A stretch of 64,000 nucleotides of DNA from the NCBI GenBank assembly GCA_963681505.1, contig OY811985.1, positions 2,032,713-2,096,712 on the forward strand, in the 5' to 3' direction. The position numbers and the translations under genes are program-made. The first letter of the stretch is position 1, and each line of letters starts with the position of its first letter. Below are positions 1 through 11,762 of the stretch, piece by piece. Source of the stretch: Eunapius fragilis. Taxonomy: Eukaryota; Porifera; Demospongiae; Spongillida; Spongillidae. The notes under the pieces were generated by a model. It did not search any database and was not told the origin of the DNA. It saw nothing but the letters and a program-made list of their open reading frames with translations.

Positions 1-1180
1 GACATACTACCATTTTTGTGCTGATACAATGATGACCACTAAAGTAATGAAATCCCTCTACGTATAACCAAAATCAAAGTGAATTGAATTTTCCTGTAGA
101 AAGATATGGCGGGTTTGAACCCCAAGGGGTATCGGGCGTATAAACGCTGCAACGAAGCTAATGTAGGACTCCAAAATGTTTCTTACCATAGAGACATGAT
201 GCAGTATGAAGTGTTGTAAATAGGAAGTAAAGAGCGCTTACCGTTCGGATGTTATAACAATTCAAACTTGAATCATTTTATATATATAATTATAACTATA
301 TAGCGATGTATCATTTTCGCGTGAACTGTCCCAGATATTTACTTTTAGTTATTATTATCACTAAAAGTGAGTAAATAAATGAACCCACACAAAATACACA
401 ACTATCACTGGACAGCTGAATGTCAACCTAAAGCTAAGCTGGGATGTCAGCGCTCATGCGATATGCTCGGGATAGGCAGTGCCTTTGCATTTGGTGTGAC
501 CATACATTTGGAGCAATTAACCTAGCAGCCGGATGAGAGGCAAAGCGCAAAAGATGAAGGCGAGCTTCAGCTCCCCTGTAGCCGTAAGTCTCAACGGCCA
601 AGGGTACGCATGACCAACCTAGCTCTGAGCATTTAACATCATTGAAGGCGTGTTTCCTTTGTTCGGAAACCCGGGCCGGGCAAATGATCCCGCTCTAGTG
701 ATATATATAATTTTCACTTTATTAACTTTCATAGCCCAAAATATTATGTGCATATAGTGTCATCTAGAATCTATGCTTCAAACATCCAGTCGAGCGCACG
801 ACTTCATAACAAAAAGATCATCCCTTCTAGCTGTTGTGGTTGTACGATGTATCTTCACTCCTGCAAAGAATTTGTGCCGTGCAACCACATTCTCACAATG
901 ACACTCACAATCAGAGGTTCTATATACGAGCTAATGTACCCATGCCCTGTTCATTGTACTGCATGCTCACGATGTACAAAAATATTCTTGTAGTTTACAT
1001 GTTTAGGTTTATTTGGTACCCAATTGCAATTGGTTATGGGTTTTTTGTTTGTATTGCACTTCAGAGTGATATGAGCAATCACCATTATGCCAGTTCGATC
1101 ATACTCTACCCCTCTAATTCATGGCAAGAGGTATGGTTCAAGTGCATAATGCACGGAGTGTTTATGTTAGGTTTTAGTTA
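1..1180. other. Non-coding, no gene recognised
   Basis: I see no convincing exon here; the short open frames have no family resemblance and overlap on different frames. The stretch at 313-333 (ending CGTGAACTGTCCCA) nearly matches the terminal inverted repeat of the 765-bp element at 59048-59812, so a decayed or truncated copy of that family probably ends at about 333. A partner terminus was not found between 1 and 300. Confidence 0.5.
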
Positions 1181-1185
1181 GGGTG

Positions 1186-1500
1186 GGGGTATTACCTCGG
1201 TGTGATTTGAACCACTGACCTTGCACTGTGATTACACCAGTGTAACCACTATGCCAATCTGACCACCCCCTACCCCCTCCCATTTAGGGAAAGAGTCATG
1301 CTTTATGGGACATCATGTTGCTGGCGATGTGCAAGTTTAGGGGTATTACCTCGGTGTGATTTGAACCACTGACCTTGCACTGTGATTACACCAGTGTAAC
1401 CACTATGCCAATCTGACCACCCCCTACCCCCTACCCCCTCCCATTTAGGGAAAGAGTCATGCTTTATGGGACATCATGTTGCTGGCGATGTGCAAGTTTA
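1186..1500 (-). repeat. tRNA-derived SINE-like unit, two tandem copies
   Basis: A unit of roughly 155 bp is present twice in direct tandem (about 1186-1340 and 1341-1500), nearly identical apart from one extra CCCCTA block. On the minus strand each copy contains an 84-nt tRNA-like head (about 1185-1268 and 1340-1425). It has an internal RNA polymerase III A box (TGGCATAGTGG) and B box (GGTTCAAATC), and an acceptor-like end pairing GGGGT with ACCCC. The T-arm pairs poorly and no oligo-T terminator follows, so a working tRNA is unlikely. A tRNA-derived SINE or tRNA pseudogene with its flank duplicated fits best. The family name is unknown to me. Confidence 0.6.
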
Positions 1501-1503
1501 GGG

Positions 1504-4046
1504 CACAAATGATTTGTGATGAGGTACTTACCAGGCAGTGACTTCACAGGGCCATATTAGTGATCCATAGAAGGGCATATGGCCTTGTTCTGGACCCTAG
1601 TGAGGTGGGTGTGGTTAACTCTAGTGAGATGGGTATGGTTAACTCTAATGAGGTGGGTGTGGTTATATTTAGCTCATATGCATGAATGCATATCGTGATG
1701 GTGCATGATCATGGCTTCACAGGGATAGTGACAACATTCTTTACTTGCAGTACTTCCTTCTGATTAGAAGAGAAGAAGTTATTACTATTCACACATGGTC
1801 CGATGTGTGCATGCACATATATTGTGATGTGAAGTGTGTGATGCAATGATTACATCACACCCCTCTCCTTCACATATACCCCTCCACACCCACCGGGTTG
1901 AAAATTCCCCCAAAAGCCATCAACTGCGATGTCTAACCAAGCACCGTGCACCTTCCGTGTTTGCTGACATAGTAGAGAATGTTTCAATGTAGTGTGGATT
2001 TATGGCTTCCGTTTTCTAGTGTAGGAAATATTTAGTAGTAACCTACACGTGTTCGTAATGACAGCCAACGGTTCTAGTACTCCTTGGAACTTGAAACTAG
2101 TACGATGTGGTTTACTATTTTTACATTCAGTTGATCGACTGACAAAATCCAAACCTATATAGTATACTAAAGGTGACACAGGTGCATGATGATAATAACT
2201 GTGAGGGCGTCAACAGACTGAGAAGACAATTGAATTTTGGGACAGTGTCCAGCAAACTTTTGATTCAAATTTCGTAAAAGTTGTACCGTACATTACACTA
2301 AAACCACATAACAATTATCTTTTCCTGTCAAATTTCATACACTAGCTTGTTTCTACATCATTTCTCTCTGTGTAAATTTCTCACGAACTCAGGCAGGTGA
2401 ATAGCACGGCCCACAATCCTTTCCCTTGAATTATCGGTCCGAACACGGCCGCGGGTACATGAGCCAGATGTCAAGGTAACCCGTCACGTCAGGGTTACAA
2501 CTAGGCTCCCCCGCTGTCGCTGACTGAATCACCCACATGCTTTCCTTTAATAACTCGAGTATATGCAAATAGCGCATACCTCAAGTCGGATTGGTTAGCT
2601 GGACAGGACTAGTCGTGTAGCGGTGATGTAATCCACCCACAGCTGAGTCTGGGGACGAAACCAGCTAGTAGTTTTCCACTGTTCCGAGGCGGAGCTGTTA
2701 CTTTCCACTGTTCCGAACCGGGAGTGTATACACAAACAGTTTTGGGTTTCATATCGTAATGACCCACGACCACGACCCCCCCCCCCCCCCCCCCCCCCCT
2801 CGATCCGAACACTCCCATGGTGTGTTCGACAGCCTACGAATTTCATTAAAACATCACTAATCCTCTATTCATTCTATTGCATGCTAACTGTTCTATTCTA
2901 TAAAGCAGCATAGAAATATGATTTCAGACAGCGTGTCTCCTTCATGATCGGGTTGCCCCTTTTGTGCCTCATTGAGTCAAAACACTTGTGCACCTGTTTG
3001 ACCCGCCATTTTGACAGAAAATTGGTAACTGAACAAAAAAAAAAATTATAATCACGAATAAGACCTCTTCATAGAACATACATTAGCTCATTGCGAACAC
3101 ATCACACTCATTGAAGAATATTTTGCAGCTTGTGTTGGAATTGTTACACTTCAGTTAAGCCTTTGCAGCTGCCGAACACTCCCCCCTGCCGAACTTATAT
3201 ATCTGAGACTACCATATATAGATGCACTGAATTATAGTTATTCTGCTGCTGATGTTCCCCACCGTGCTTTTTGGCTGCTCTATAGAATTGGCTATAGCCA
3301 AATGAGCACTACTGATTTACGTTAAAAGGTAAGAGGAATTGTACTGCGCATGTATGGTCTATAGTGTCGTGTGGCGCAGTTGTCCACATGTATGTGTGAA
3401 TATATGTTTTGTCTGGATAGGTAACATGGTTGTGGTAGTAAATCCCATAGTATGTTCGGTTGCAAATATCTGGACTGTGCATGACTTCAAAACTATTAGG
3501 CCATGACTATAGTTTCCCGTCCTCCCCCCGCACCCCCGCGTATAATGTGTCACCATTGTGTCCATTATTATCGGAGTAATTTATTTATGGTACATACATT
3601 GTCTAGGGGCAAATTATGCCTAATGGTGTAATCTCTTGTACAAATTACATTGGAGACATAAAGCTCTACATGTACACTCAAAAGTGGTGTTGGCAGCGGG
3701 CTGATGACGTGGCATATGTGATAAAGATAATAGCACCTGCCTGCATGGGGAGTCTAAAAAGGTCCAGACGGGAAACTATTTTCTGATTTGGAAAGGCCTT
3801 ATGTGCACATCATAATCACATGCAGTAGCGCGATCTCTAGGGCCACTGTACTTTATCCCCCCCCCCCCCCCCCCCCCCCCCCGATGCAATAACAACTATT
3901 TCATTAACATACACCTGATCAGTTTTGGCGCAATAAAAAAGGGATCCTTTATATTTCATGCATGCATATATTACCCTGATCAGTTTAGGCTGCATCCAGC
4001 AGTGAAAAGTGATCATGCACTAAATGTATATGGATTGAAATGTATA
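1504..4046. other. Intergenic, no gene recognised
   Basis: No exon-like stretch with recognisable protein was found. The region holds two poly-C runs (about 2776-2799 and 3859-3882), which create glycine/proline-rich spurious frames, and a block of short GAGGTGGGTGTGGTTA-like repeats at about 1600-1665. Otherwise AT-rich sequence. Confidence 0.5.
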
Positions 4047-5696
4047 TGTTACGGCCCGATTTAAAACTTTTGACCCGTTTTAAAACGGGTCGACCCAATT
4101 TAAAGCAGGTTAACCCATTTCCAAGCCGGTCGACCGGCTTTAAAACGGGCTAATTAAATTTAATTTTTATAAGAACACAATTTCTAAGTGTGTTTCTCAG
4201 TTCAGTTGCATTTTTTTGGCATTTGGCTATGAAATGGATATGTACGATCGAGAGAAGGAGTTTGGAGCCTTTCTTGCCGAGAAGTTTTCCTCCAATGATA
4301 GAGGAACTAGCGGTGTAGTTTACAAAGACTTAGGAGACAAAATTAAAACCGCCATAAAAGACCCATCGTCTGTTGACAAGAACTTGCGCTTCTTTGTTAA
4401 GAAGAAGGGATTCCAGATTCTGAACATCCCTATTCTAGGAGGTCGCGATGTTCTTGTTGTTCCAGTAAAAGAGCAGGTAGTTCTCACTAAATTTTTTGTC
4501 AGTTGTAGACGACTATTGATGCGTGTTGTTGCCATTCATCGCACAAAATGGAAAGTTGTAGTGTTTTTGCAACTTCTAGCGTAGGAAACTGAGATAAATG
4601 TGTCATTTATATAGGGCTTGGTGGAGGACAATACCGCTCTTGATAAGTACAGAAGAGTAGCGCATGTTGAAGAATTCTATGAAATCATTCGTGATGTCCA
4701 TGAAAAGGATGTGTTACACGGTTGGTACAAGAAGACGTTTGAAAAGGTATGGTGTCATGTCGCCCATGCACTCCAGGGCTGTATAGTAGGTGGAGAAGAG
4801 TTTGTGCAGGTGTTGAATTCTGGTGGAAACCATTGGCTTACCATATCTACTATCGGTTGTCCCTACTCTACAGTCAACATATATGACAGCATATGTGTTG
4901 CACTCTATACTAGTACCACACAAAAGCAGATATGTGCACTGCTTATGACCCATGAACCAAACGTAACCCTGCTTTTCATCAATGTCGACAAGCAGAATAA
5001 TGCGAATGACTGTGGTCTTTATGCATTAGCATTTTGTGCAGCTCTCTGTTCCGGAGATAACCCACAACACATCACCTTCTCTAACACTGACATGAGAAAG
5101 CATGTGTTGCATTGCTTGATGCAAAATGAAATGAAACCTTTTAATGGTGAGATGTTAAAAAGGAAGAAGATGGTAAAGGAGACACAGCTACTTGAAATCA
5201 TCTGCACATGTCGGAGCATAGAGGATGGTAACATGGTGGAATGCGACGTTTGCAAGGAATGGTTCCATCAAGGGTGTATAACTGTACCAGAAAATGTTTG
5301 GAACACGCCTTCAACACCATGGATGTGTGATTCATGCAAGGATAAATAACGGCCCGCAATTCACCAACCAAACTTAGTTAAATGTACTCAAGGAGCTTGC
5401 CTTTTTAGATCTCAAGGAACTTGCCTTTTTAGATCTGTTTTTTGTGTGCGCTCGTCGTTATTTTAATTTGCTGCATGCTATTTATTTCATGAATCTATAC
5501 ACTGTTAACTGATCCACTTACCGCTACCCGGTTTCAAAACCGGTCAACCCGCTTTAAAACGGGTCAGTTTTGCATATTGGTTTTAAAATCGGTCGACCCA
5601 TTTTAGAACCGGTTGACCGGCTTTAAAACCGGTCGACCGGCTTTAAAACGGGCGACCCGTTTTAAAACGGGTCAGGTTTTTAATTGGGCCGTAACA
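4047..5696 (+). mobile_element. Complete Ginger-like DNA transposon carrying Ulp1-PHD gene
   Basis: The ends are inverted repeats: 4047 begins TGTTACGGCCCGATTTAAAA and the reverse complement of the right end at 5696 begins TGTTACGGCCCAATTAAAAA. Both are followed by the palindromic block GACCCGTTTTAAAACGGGTC. The right subterminal 170 bp (about 5520-5690) and the left 110 bp hold many diverged copies of this 20-bp motif. A 4-bp TATA lies outside each end (4043-4046, 5697-5700), consistent with a target-site duplication. Termini starting TGTNR with 4-bp duplications are what I recall for Ginger elements, whose integrases are Gypsy-like and often accompanied by PHD and Ulp1/OTU domains. Here the only gene is the Ulp1-PHD protein with a leader resembling the region before such integrases. 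No integrase core is present, so mobility would need a helper. Confidence 0.75.
4234..5349 (+). CDS. Ulp1-like cysteine protease with C-terminal PHD finger (transposon gene)
   Basis: Two exons, 4234-4476 and 4615-5349, joined in phase 0 (donor CAG|GTAGTT, acceptor TATATAG), give 325 residues; an ATG at 4240 is an alternative start. Residues 1 to about 127 resemble the leader of KRBA2/Ginger-type integrases, ending at a KKTFEKV-like segment. A C48 protease fold follows with the expected triad plus oxyanion residue: His154 (GGNHW), Asp172 (IYDS), Gln208 and Cys214 (NDCGLYAL). Residues about 275-323 form a PHD finger (CTC, CDVC, H, C, CDSC). Such proteases cut SUMO or similar modifiers; PHD fingers bind histone tails. 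The integrase core is missing between leader and protease, and the protease follows almost immediately, suggesting internal deletion. The reading frame is intact, which implies recent activity or selection. Catalytic activity is inferred from residues only. Confidence 0.8.
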
Positions 5697-5816
5697 TATA
5701 TATGTATTGGCAGAAAGGAGGGTTTTGTCATCGTGCATAGGATCCTGGGGACTCGTACGAGACGCAGTTTGTGCAATGTATGCGTATGAATATCTTAATC
5801 CCTTAAGTAATTACAT

Positions 5817-6071
5817 CATAACATATGATTGGGGTCGAGGCAGCGAAAAGGGACCTAGTGCATATTATCCAGGAAGGAGATCAAAGTCCACGCGTGTAAT
5901 AAAAATGTACGCGTAATTAAAATTTCAGGACCCTGTAACTCCATGATGGACAGGCTAATTTCCAGTGCGTAAGAAAGAAGTTGTAGAGGACATAGGGGTC
6001 TCTTTGAATATGAAATAATTTGAAAACTTGAAATTTTTTCGCTGCCTCGACCCCACATATCCATCGTTATG
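5817..6071. repeat. Small inverted-repeat (MITE-like) element, about 255 bp
   Basis: About 33 bp at 5817-5849 (core GGGGTCGAGGCAGCGAAAA) recurs inverted at 6036-6071 (TTTTCGCTGCCTCGACCCC). The similarity extends into the flanking CATAAC/GTTATG bases. The interior carries no gene. This is the size and form of a non-autonomous DNA element or a foldback; no clear target-site duplication was seen. Confidence 0.55.
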
Positions 6072-7149
6072 TGTTACTAACATTGGGAGTTCTTGACGGG
6101 ACGATACATCAGATAGATCCGTGTTCACGGACCCCCTCTGAAAACTACCTAGGAAAGCCATTGGTGGATTTTCTATACTATAGGCAGAGTAAATAGTGCA
6201 TTGGGGAGGGCCCCAGAGTCCTTAAATCCTCCACCCTTCCTCTGGCAACAAGCTGTCTTGTCTCAGCAAGGTGTCTGCATTACCATTGAGTCCTCCTAAG
6301 GACAAGGACGGTACTTGTTCTTAGATTGATAAAGTTGCAAAGCCAAACTTCATCTCGTTAGCCTTGCATTACCCTTCTTGAGACGATCGAGCGTCCCCAC
6401 CAGGCATGGTGCACAGTGAAGGGCTTTGAGTTATTAGGGCATCTGTGAGGGGTGACAGGTCCCTTGTTGCTAGGGATAACAGGTCCCTTGTCACAACATG
6501 TAGCGTGTTCCTTGTCACATGTAGCGTGTTCCTTGTCTATGTGGATAACAGTTGCACCTTCAGCCATGTAAGATGCCACACTCCCTAGCAATAGAGCTCC
6601 GTCTCCATGCTCACAGTGTTGCTATCTACACCTCCTTCTCCCACACTTCCTACACAAGTCTCTTGGCCATTTCCTGAAGGTCCTCTGCTTCCTGTTGCAG
6701 ACAGCAGTGGTCTGTTTAGAGGTGGGTGGTGCTGGCTTGCAATCTGTCGGCCAGTAGCTGCCCTTCCTCCAACACTACAAGGGAACTCTGCTGGCGCTCT
6801 AAGGTCCTCACTTCAGCCTGAAATTGTGTGTTATAGTATTTCTACACCAAGACAGAGGAACAGATTTGTGGCTCTCTTATTATTTTACATCAAAATACAC
6901 AAAAGGGAAATGTGCAATTTTAATGTGCACAGACATTTATACAATAACTGTTCTCATTACTCAAAATAGCTCCTTGGTATATCTCCCTCCTTAGCTTGGA
7001 ACATTAAATCCATATCTAGTCGTATGCCACAAATGATGTTGCTGCTGTTCTTCTTGGTTCCCAATTTCCGGCTAGGGTTGTTGATGTCCATTTTTGGCAG
7101 GTGCCTGTTTCTTCAGGTTGTTGTTCTTCATCTCTGTCAGGTGCCTGTT

Positions 7150-8090
7150 GTGGGACATTTTCACCAGGACTCAATTCAGTAGGGCCATCTTACTCCCTCC
7201 CCGATTGGTTTCTATCCTGGTAACAGCCACATAACTGATCCACATGTCTACGGGTCACTCTGCCATCTTTAAGTTTGACCCTACAAGATATACTGGTGCA
7301 GTGACTGCGCTAATACTTCCTTCTATCCAACTAGGGCCTGCTGTTCCATAATTTTTTACCTACACAGGATCTCCAATGCTAAATGTTCTTTGCTCACTAC
7401 GTCCGTCATGGTTTAAGACACTCCTAAACTGAGTGCTCTTCTCTACTTTCTTTTGCAGATCTGTATGTAACAAGTCAAGTAATGACTTTGACCTGGACTT
7501 TTTAACGACTTTAGCCTGGACTCTTTCCTGTTGTGGACTGAGGTGTCAGGATACTGAAGCAAAAATCTAGACAATCGTTCTTCTAAGGTTCCCTGAGACA
7601 AGCGCTTCAACCTCTGTTTTAGAGTTCACACTGCTCTTTCAGCCATTCTTTTTGATAAGGGTTTAAAAGGGACAGTCCAGATATGTCTTATTCCATTTAT
7701 CTTCATGAATTTAACAAATTCCACACTGGCAAATACTGATCCATTGTGTCTGATACTAAGGTGTCTGGAAAAGCATGGTGCCTTAGTAGTAATACCCATT
7801 GTATCAGAATTTACCATGCTTAATGCCATCCACTTAGTACATGCATCAATAACCACCAGAAATATTCTGTCCATGAAAAGACCTGCATAGTCTTCATGCA
7901 TCCTAGACCATGGGTGCTCTAGTCACTCCCTTGAAACTATGTTAGTCATTTCATCCCACATGCCCCTCTATCTCACAGGTCCAGTCCCATGTACAGGACA
8001 TTTTACATCCCATGGCTTTCATACACGAGGCTTGCCTTTGCGGATTATGTCCTCCTGAAGAACAGTGCGCTGGTACCTTCATCGCTGCCA
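7150..8090 (-). pseudogene. Decayed Gypsy-type retrotransposon pol fragment (integrase and C-terminal tail)
   Basis: Read on the minus strand, about 8090-7905 resembles the stretch before a Gypsy integrase core. At 7901-7626 an open frame contains an integrase-core pattern (HEDYAGLFMD, VVIDACTKW, HNGSVFAS, NGIRHIWTVPF, MAERAV). The expected catalytic DNG aspartate appears as HNG, and the second half has substitutions and stops. From 7620 down to about 7150 the frame is broken but ends with a tail like the Gypsy C-terminus (a VSYTVKLxDG-type region followed by a WxRHVDQL-like segment in relics). No LTR or other pol domain was found. It is dead: several stops and a changed catalytic residue. 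Confidence 0.7.
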
Positions 8091-8890
8091 ACCCTGAAAA
8101 CATAAGTGCATGTATACACAGGCCCCAGACCCAACATATATTCTCTTCTCTGTATGTACAACAAGCCTGTGATCAATGACATCTTTACAGAATTAGTGGT
8201 CATCATCTATGAACGCTAAAATCTGGCGGATTTCAGCAAAGTAATATTAATACTAAGAGTATTAATAACACTCAGACCGAATCTGTGCATATCTGGATTA
8301 ACATGTACCAACATGCACGATAAAGTGATGCATTAAGTGCACATAACATACACACATGCTGTACACAACATACCACTGCTAGCTGCTTTGCTTTGGTAAT
8401 ACCTACTATTGCGAGACAGTGAGCATGTTCCCTATTTAACTAACTCCATAGCATAGTGTACTTTAACTCTTCACATCCAGTTACGAAACTATTTAGCCAT
8501 GGCCTGTTAGTGCCTAATATGTATAAAAGCTGAGTTTTGTATCCAGCATGGGGGGATTAGGAATTTGATACCACATCTGGAAGCAACCAAGACAAAATTA
8601 GTTGTTCCCAATTCGAAGTGAAAACTTTTATGTAGTGCTACGCTTTAATTTTGAATTTGTCTCCAAAACATACAGATGAACATAATGATCATTTAACCTT
8701 TGATACCTTGCTGAGCAAGCTACTGCCAGTCTGTTCTATTATCCCATCACCTCACGAGGGATAGGTACTGCTGCTCAATTTCAAAAATCCTAAAGTGACT
8801 TTTGCAGTAGAAATGCACAATGCATGAAAAAAAAACATAACTGTGCAAATAGATGTACACAAATGAACAGAAAAGAGTTGAAATCGGCAC
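8091..8890. other. Downstream region of IWS1, no gene recognised
   Basis: AT-rich sequence between the Gypsy relic and the IWS1 stop codon. It should contain the IWS1 3' UTR on the minus strand, but no unambiguous polyadenylation signal could be assigned. No other exon-like sequence was seen. Confidence 0.4.
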
Positions 8891-9794
8891 TCATAATGGC
8901 ATTTTCCTTCCCTCCACACTGATTGGTATGGCATGCGTCGTCTTCGCACCTGTCTTTTTTTGTTTCAATTTCTGGACATGCTGCTCGTAACGGTTCTTCA
9001 CTTTTGAAGATGCAGAAGACTGAAGGGAAATAACCATTTATAGGACAAAAGTCACTACAATAGCCACGGAGGACACTAGTCATCAACTGACCTTCTTGAA
9101 TTCCTGCTCAATGTTCCATTGTGGTCTCACCACATAGTCCTTGTTGGAAGGTCTGGGAACACGTGCTCTGCCAATCCATCCCTTATCACCTGGCTTTTGA
9201 GGCCTTCCCGTGTGCAAAGACAGTGTGAGTGAACCCAGTAGCACTGATTAGTATACTTCCAAACTTACTCTTCCATGACCTCATCATCTTGCTGCTTCTG
9301 TGAGTCCGAGCTGGAGGAATGATTGCATGTACACATCATGGATGCCACTGAATTACACCATAGTGGGGACACATGCACTACCAAAGGACAAGTCATGCAC
9401 ACCTTCACCCATACCTCTTCCTCTTCATGCACACCTTCACCCATACCTCTTCCTCCTCATGCACACCTTCACCCATACCTCTTCCTCCTCATGCACACCT
9501 TCACCCATACCTCTTCCTCCTCATGCACACCTTCATCCATACCTCTTCCTCCTCTTGGCTGCCTGTAAGTGGGCGTAGTCTCTTTCCTCACGCTCGTTTC
9601 TGCTAAGTATCTTGAAGTCAGAAGCCAACCCGAAGATAGGTCTTGCCCAGTCACCTATAAATATATCATAGTATACATGTATGCATGGTTAGCTCGAATG
9701 AGAACACCCAAAAAGCAACAACAAATCCCCTCTCCTAAAATAAAACTATCCATCCATCAAGGTATAGAAATTTAGTACCGGGTCAATGGTACCC

Positions 9795-9825
<31 letters not shown>

Positions 9826-10152
9826 AAAAAAAAAACGTACTGATTAGCTTTCCAGCTTTCTCTCTGTTCTTCCTTGTCTCCTTGGGGTGCCTGTATATTA
9901 GCATCACTGCCTTACCAAGTCTGCTTGACTTGAGGAGACTACTATCCAAGGGTGGAAGCTGTGCGCATGTGTGTGAGCGTGTGTGTGTGTGTGTGTGTGT
10001 GTTGTGTGTGTGTTGTGTGTGAGCGGTGAATGAGGACGGTGCCATTCGCCTTACTTACGGTTGCAAGTATACTGAGTATGCTCTCCCTGATCTTGAGGTT
10101 GGGAAGGGAGTGGTCAGGTAGAGGAGTAAGCCAGTCCTAACAGACGACCATT

Positions 10153-10204
<52 letters not shown>

Positions 10205-11713
10205 GATGGTGCAGAGATGAAGACAGACAAGAAAAAGTGGAGGCAAGGGGGGGGGGGGGGGGGGGGGGGAGGGGGGTGGGGGGGGGTGGATAAGCATGAA
10301 GAGGTGGATATACAAAGAGTGAACTGCAATACAATGAAGCGTGTGGTCTACTCACCGCAAGGGCTGACAGAACGCCACATTCAATAAAAGATGACAAGAG
10401 TTCAGCCCTTTAATATGAAACCAACTGCCTCATTAATTAATCACAGTGTGTTCCAGTTAACCATTACACCCCTGTTCCCCCATATTTACCATTGTACCCT
10501 CTTCTGTTCTCCATATTTATCAATGTACCCTGGCCCCGCCCCCATATATATATCAATGTACATGTACCACGCCCCGCCCCCATATCTGCCAATGTGCCCT
10601 CCACCCCGCCCTGATATACCACTTACTTCTTAAGATGTGATGTCACAACAGGCAACAGCTGAAGTTTCTTTGTGGCTGCCTTTCTTTCTAGATTCAGCTT
10701 ACGATCTTCCTGCAGTTTATAACATATTGGTACAGCTAACTTTATAGACCACTTTATTCTATTCCTTAACAGATATTACATCCTCATGATTTGATAAAAT
10801 GTAGGCACCACACGACTCATCATACACCCAGTGTCACCCATAAGCATTTCAGCTGCAACTACAGCCCAGCTCCTCCCCCTCACCACCATCACAGCTCCTC
10901 CCCTGCCACACCATCACAGCTCCTCCTCTACCACCATCACAGCTCCTCCCCTGCCACACCACCATCACAACTCCTCCCCTGCCACACCATCACAACTCCT
11001 CCCCTGCCACACCACCATCACAACTCGTCCCCGTCCCTCACCACCATCACAACTCCTCCTCCTGCCACACACTCCCATCGCAGCTCCTTCCCTCATAGCT
11101 CCTCCCCTTGTCCCGTCCACTTCCTACAACGCCAAAAGAGGTGACAGTACACCTGCACCTGGTACTGATAAAAATCAGCCCCCCCCCCCCCCTTACCCCC
11201 ACACCCTCCCCCTCAGTACAGATTTTTTCTCATTCTATCCCTCTCTCTCCCCCCCCCCCCCCCCTTCTCCAACTCCCCCGGTGTGTAGGTGGGCACATGT
11301 TTTATGTTATATATCTACAATATGTGGGCCATGGGGGGAGGAGGTAATGGGCCAAAGGGAAGGTGGGGGGAGGAGGTAATGTACCTCTGCAGCTTGCTTC
11401 ATCTGCCTCAGCATGGCTGCGATGTGGTCATCATTGGCTGTGATGTCCACATCTTTCCTCCGCCTCCTCCGTGCCTTTGCCATGGCTTCCTTTCTCCTCT
11501 GTATCATCATGTCAAAGTCTGATACTGCACTATTGCTGGAAAGGACAGTGCACATTGTCATGACTACAGAATTCTACTAAACAACTATTTCTCTGCCATG
11601 TTAGCAATGGCAACACAACTGGACAGGTAGTTCAATTGTAAAATACTACAACTTCCAGTTAACTACTTACAGATATTAAACTTAATCTAGGCCTAGATCT
11701 GTCCCCTACAAAT

Positions 11714-11762
<49 letters not shown>

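Noticed and set aside
61..200. GGGTTTGAACCCC resembling a tRNA B box, with a possible A box on the minus strand
   Set aside because: The arms do not pair like a tRNA and no second copy was seen; too weak compared with the repeat at 1186-1500.
10791..11379. Pro/His/Ser-rich plus-strand open frames
   Set aside because: Low-complexity ACCACCATCAC-type repeats in an IWS1 intron; no splice or start context and no family.
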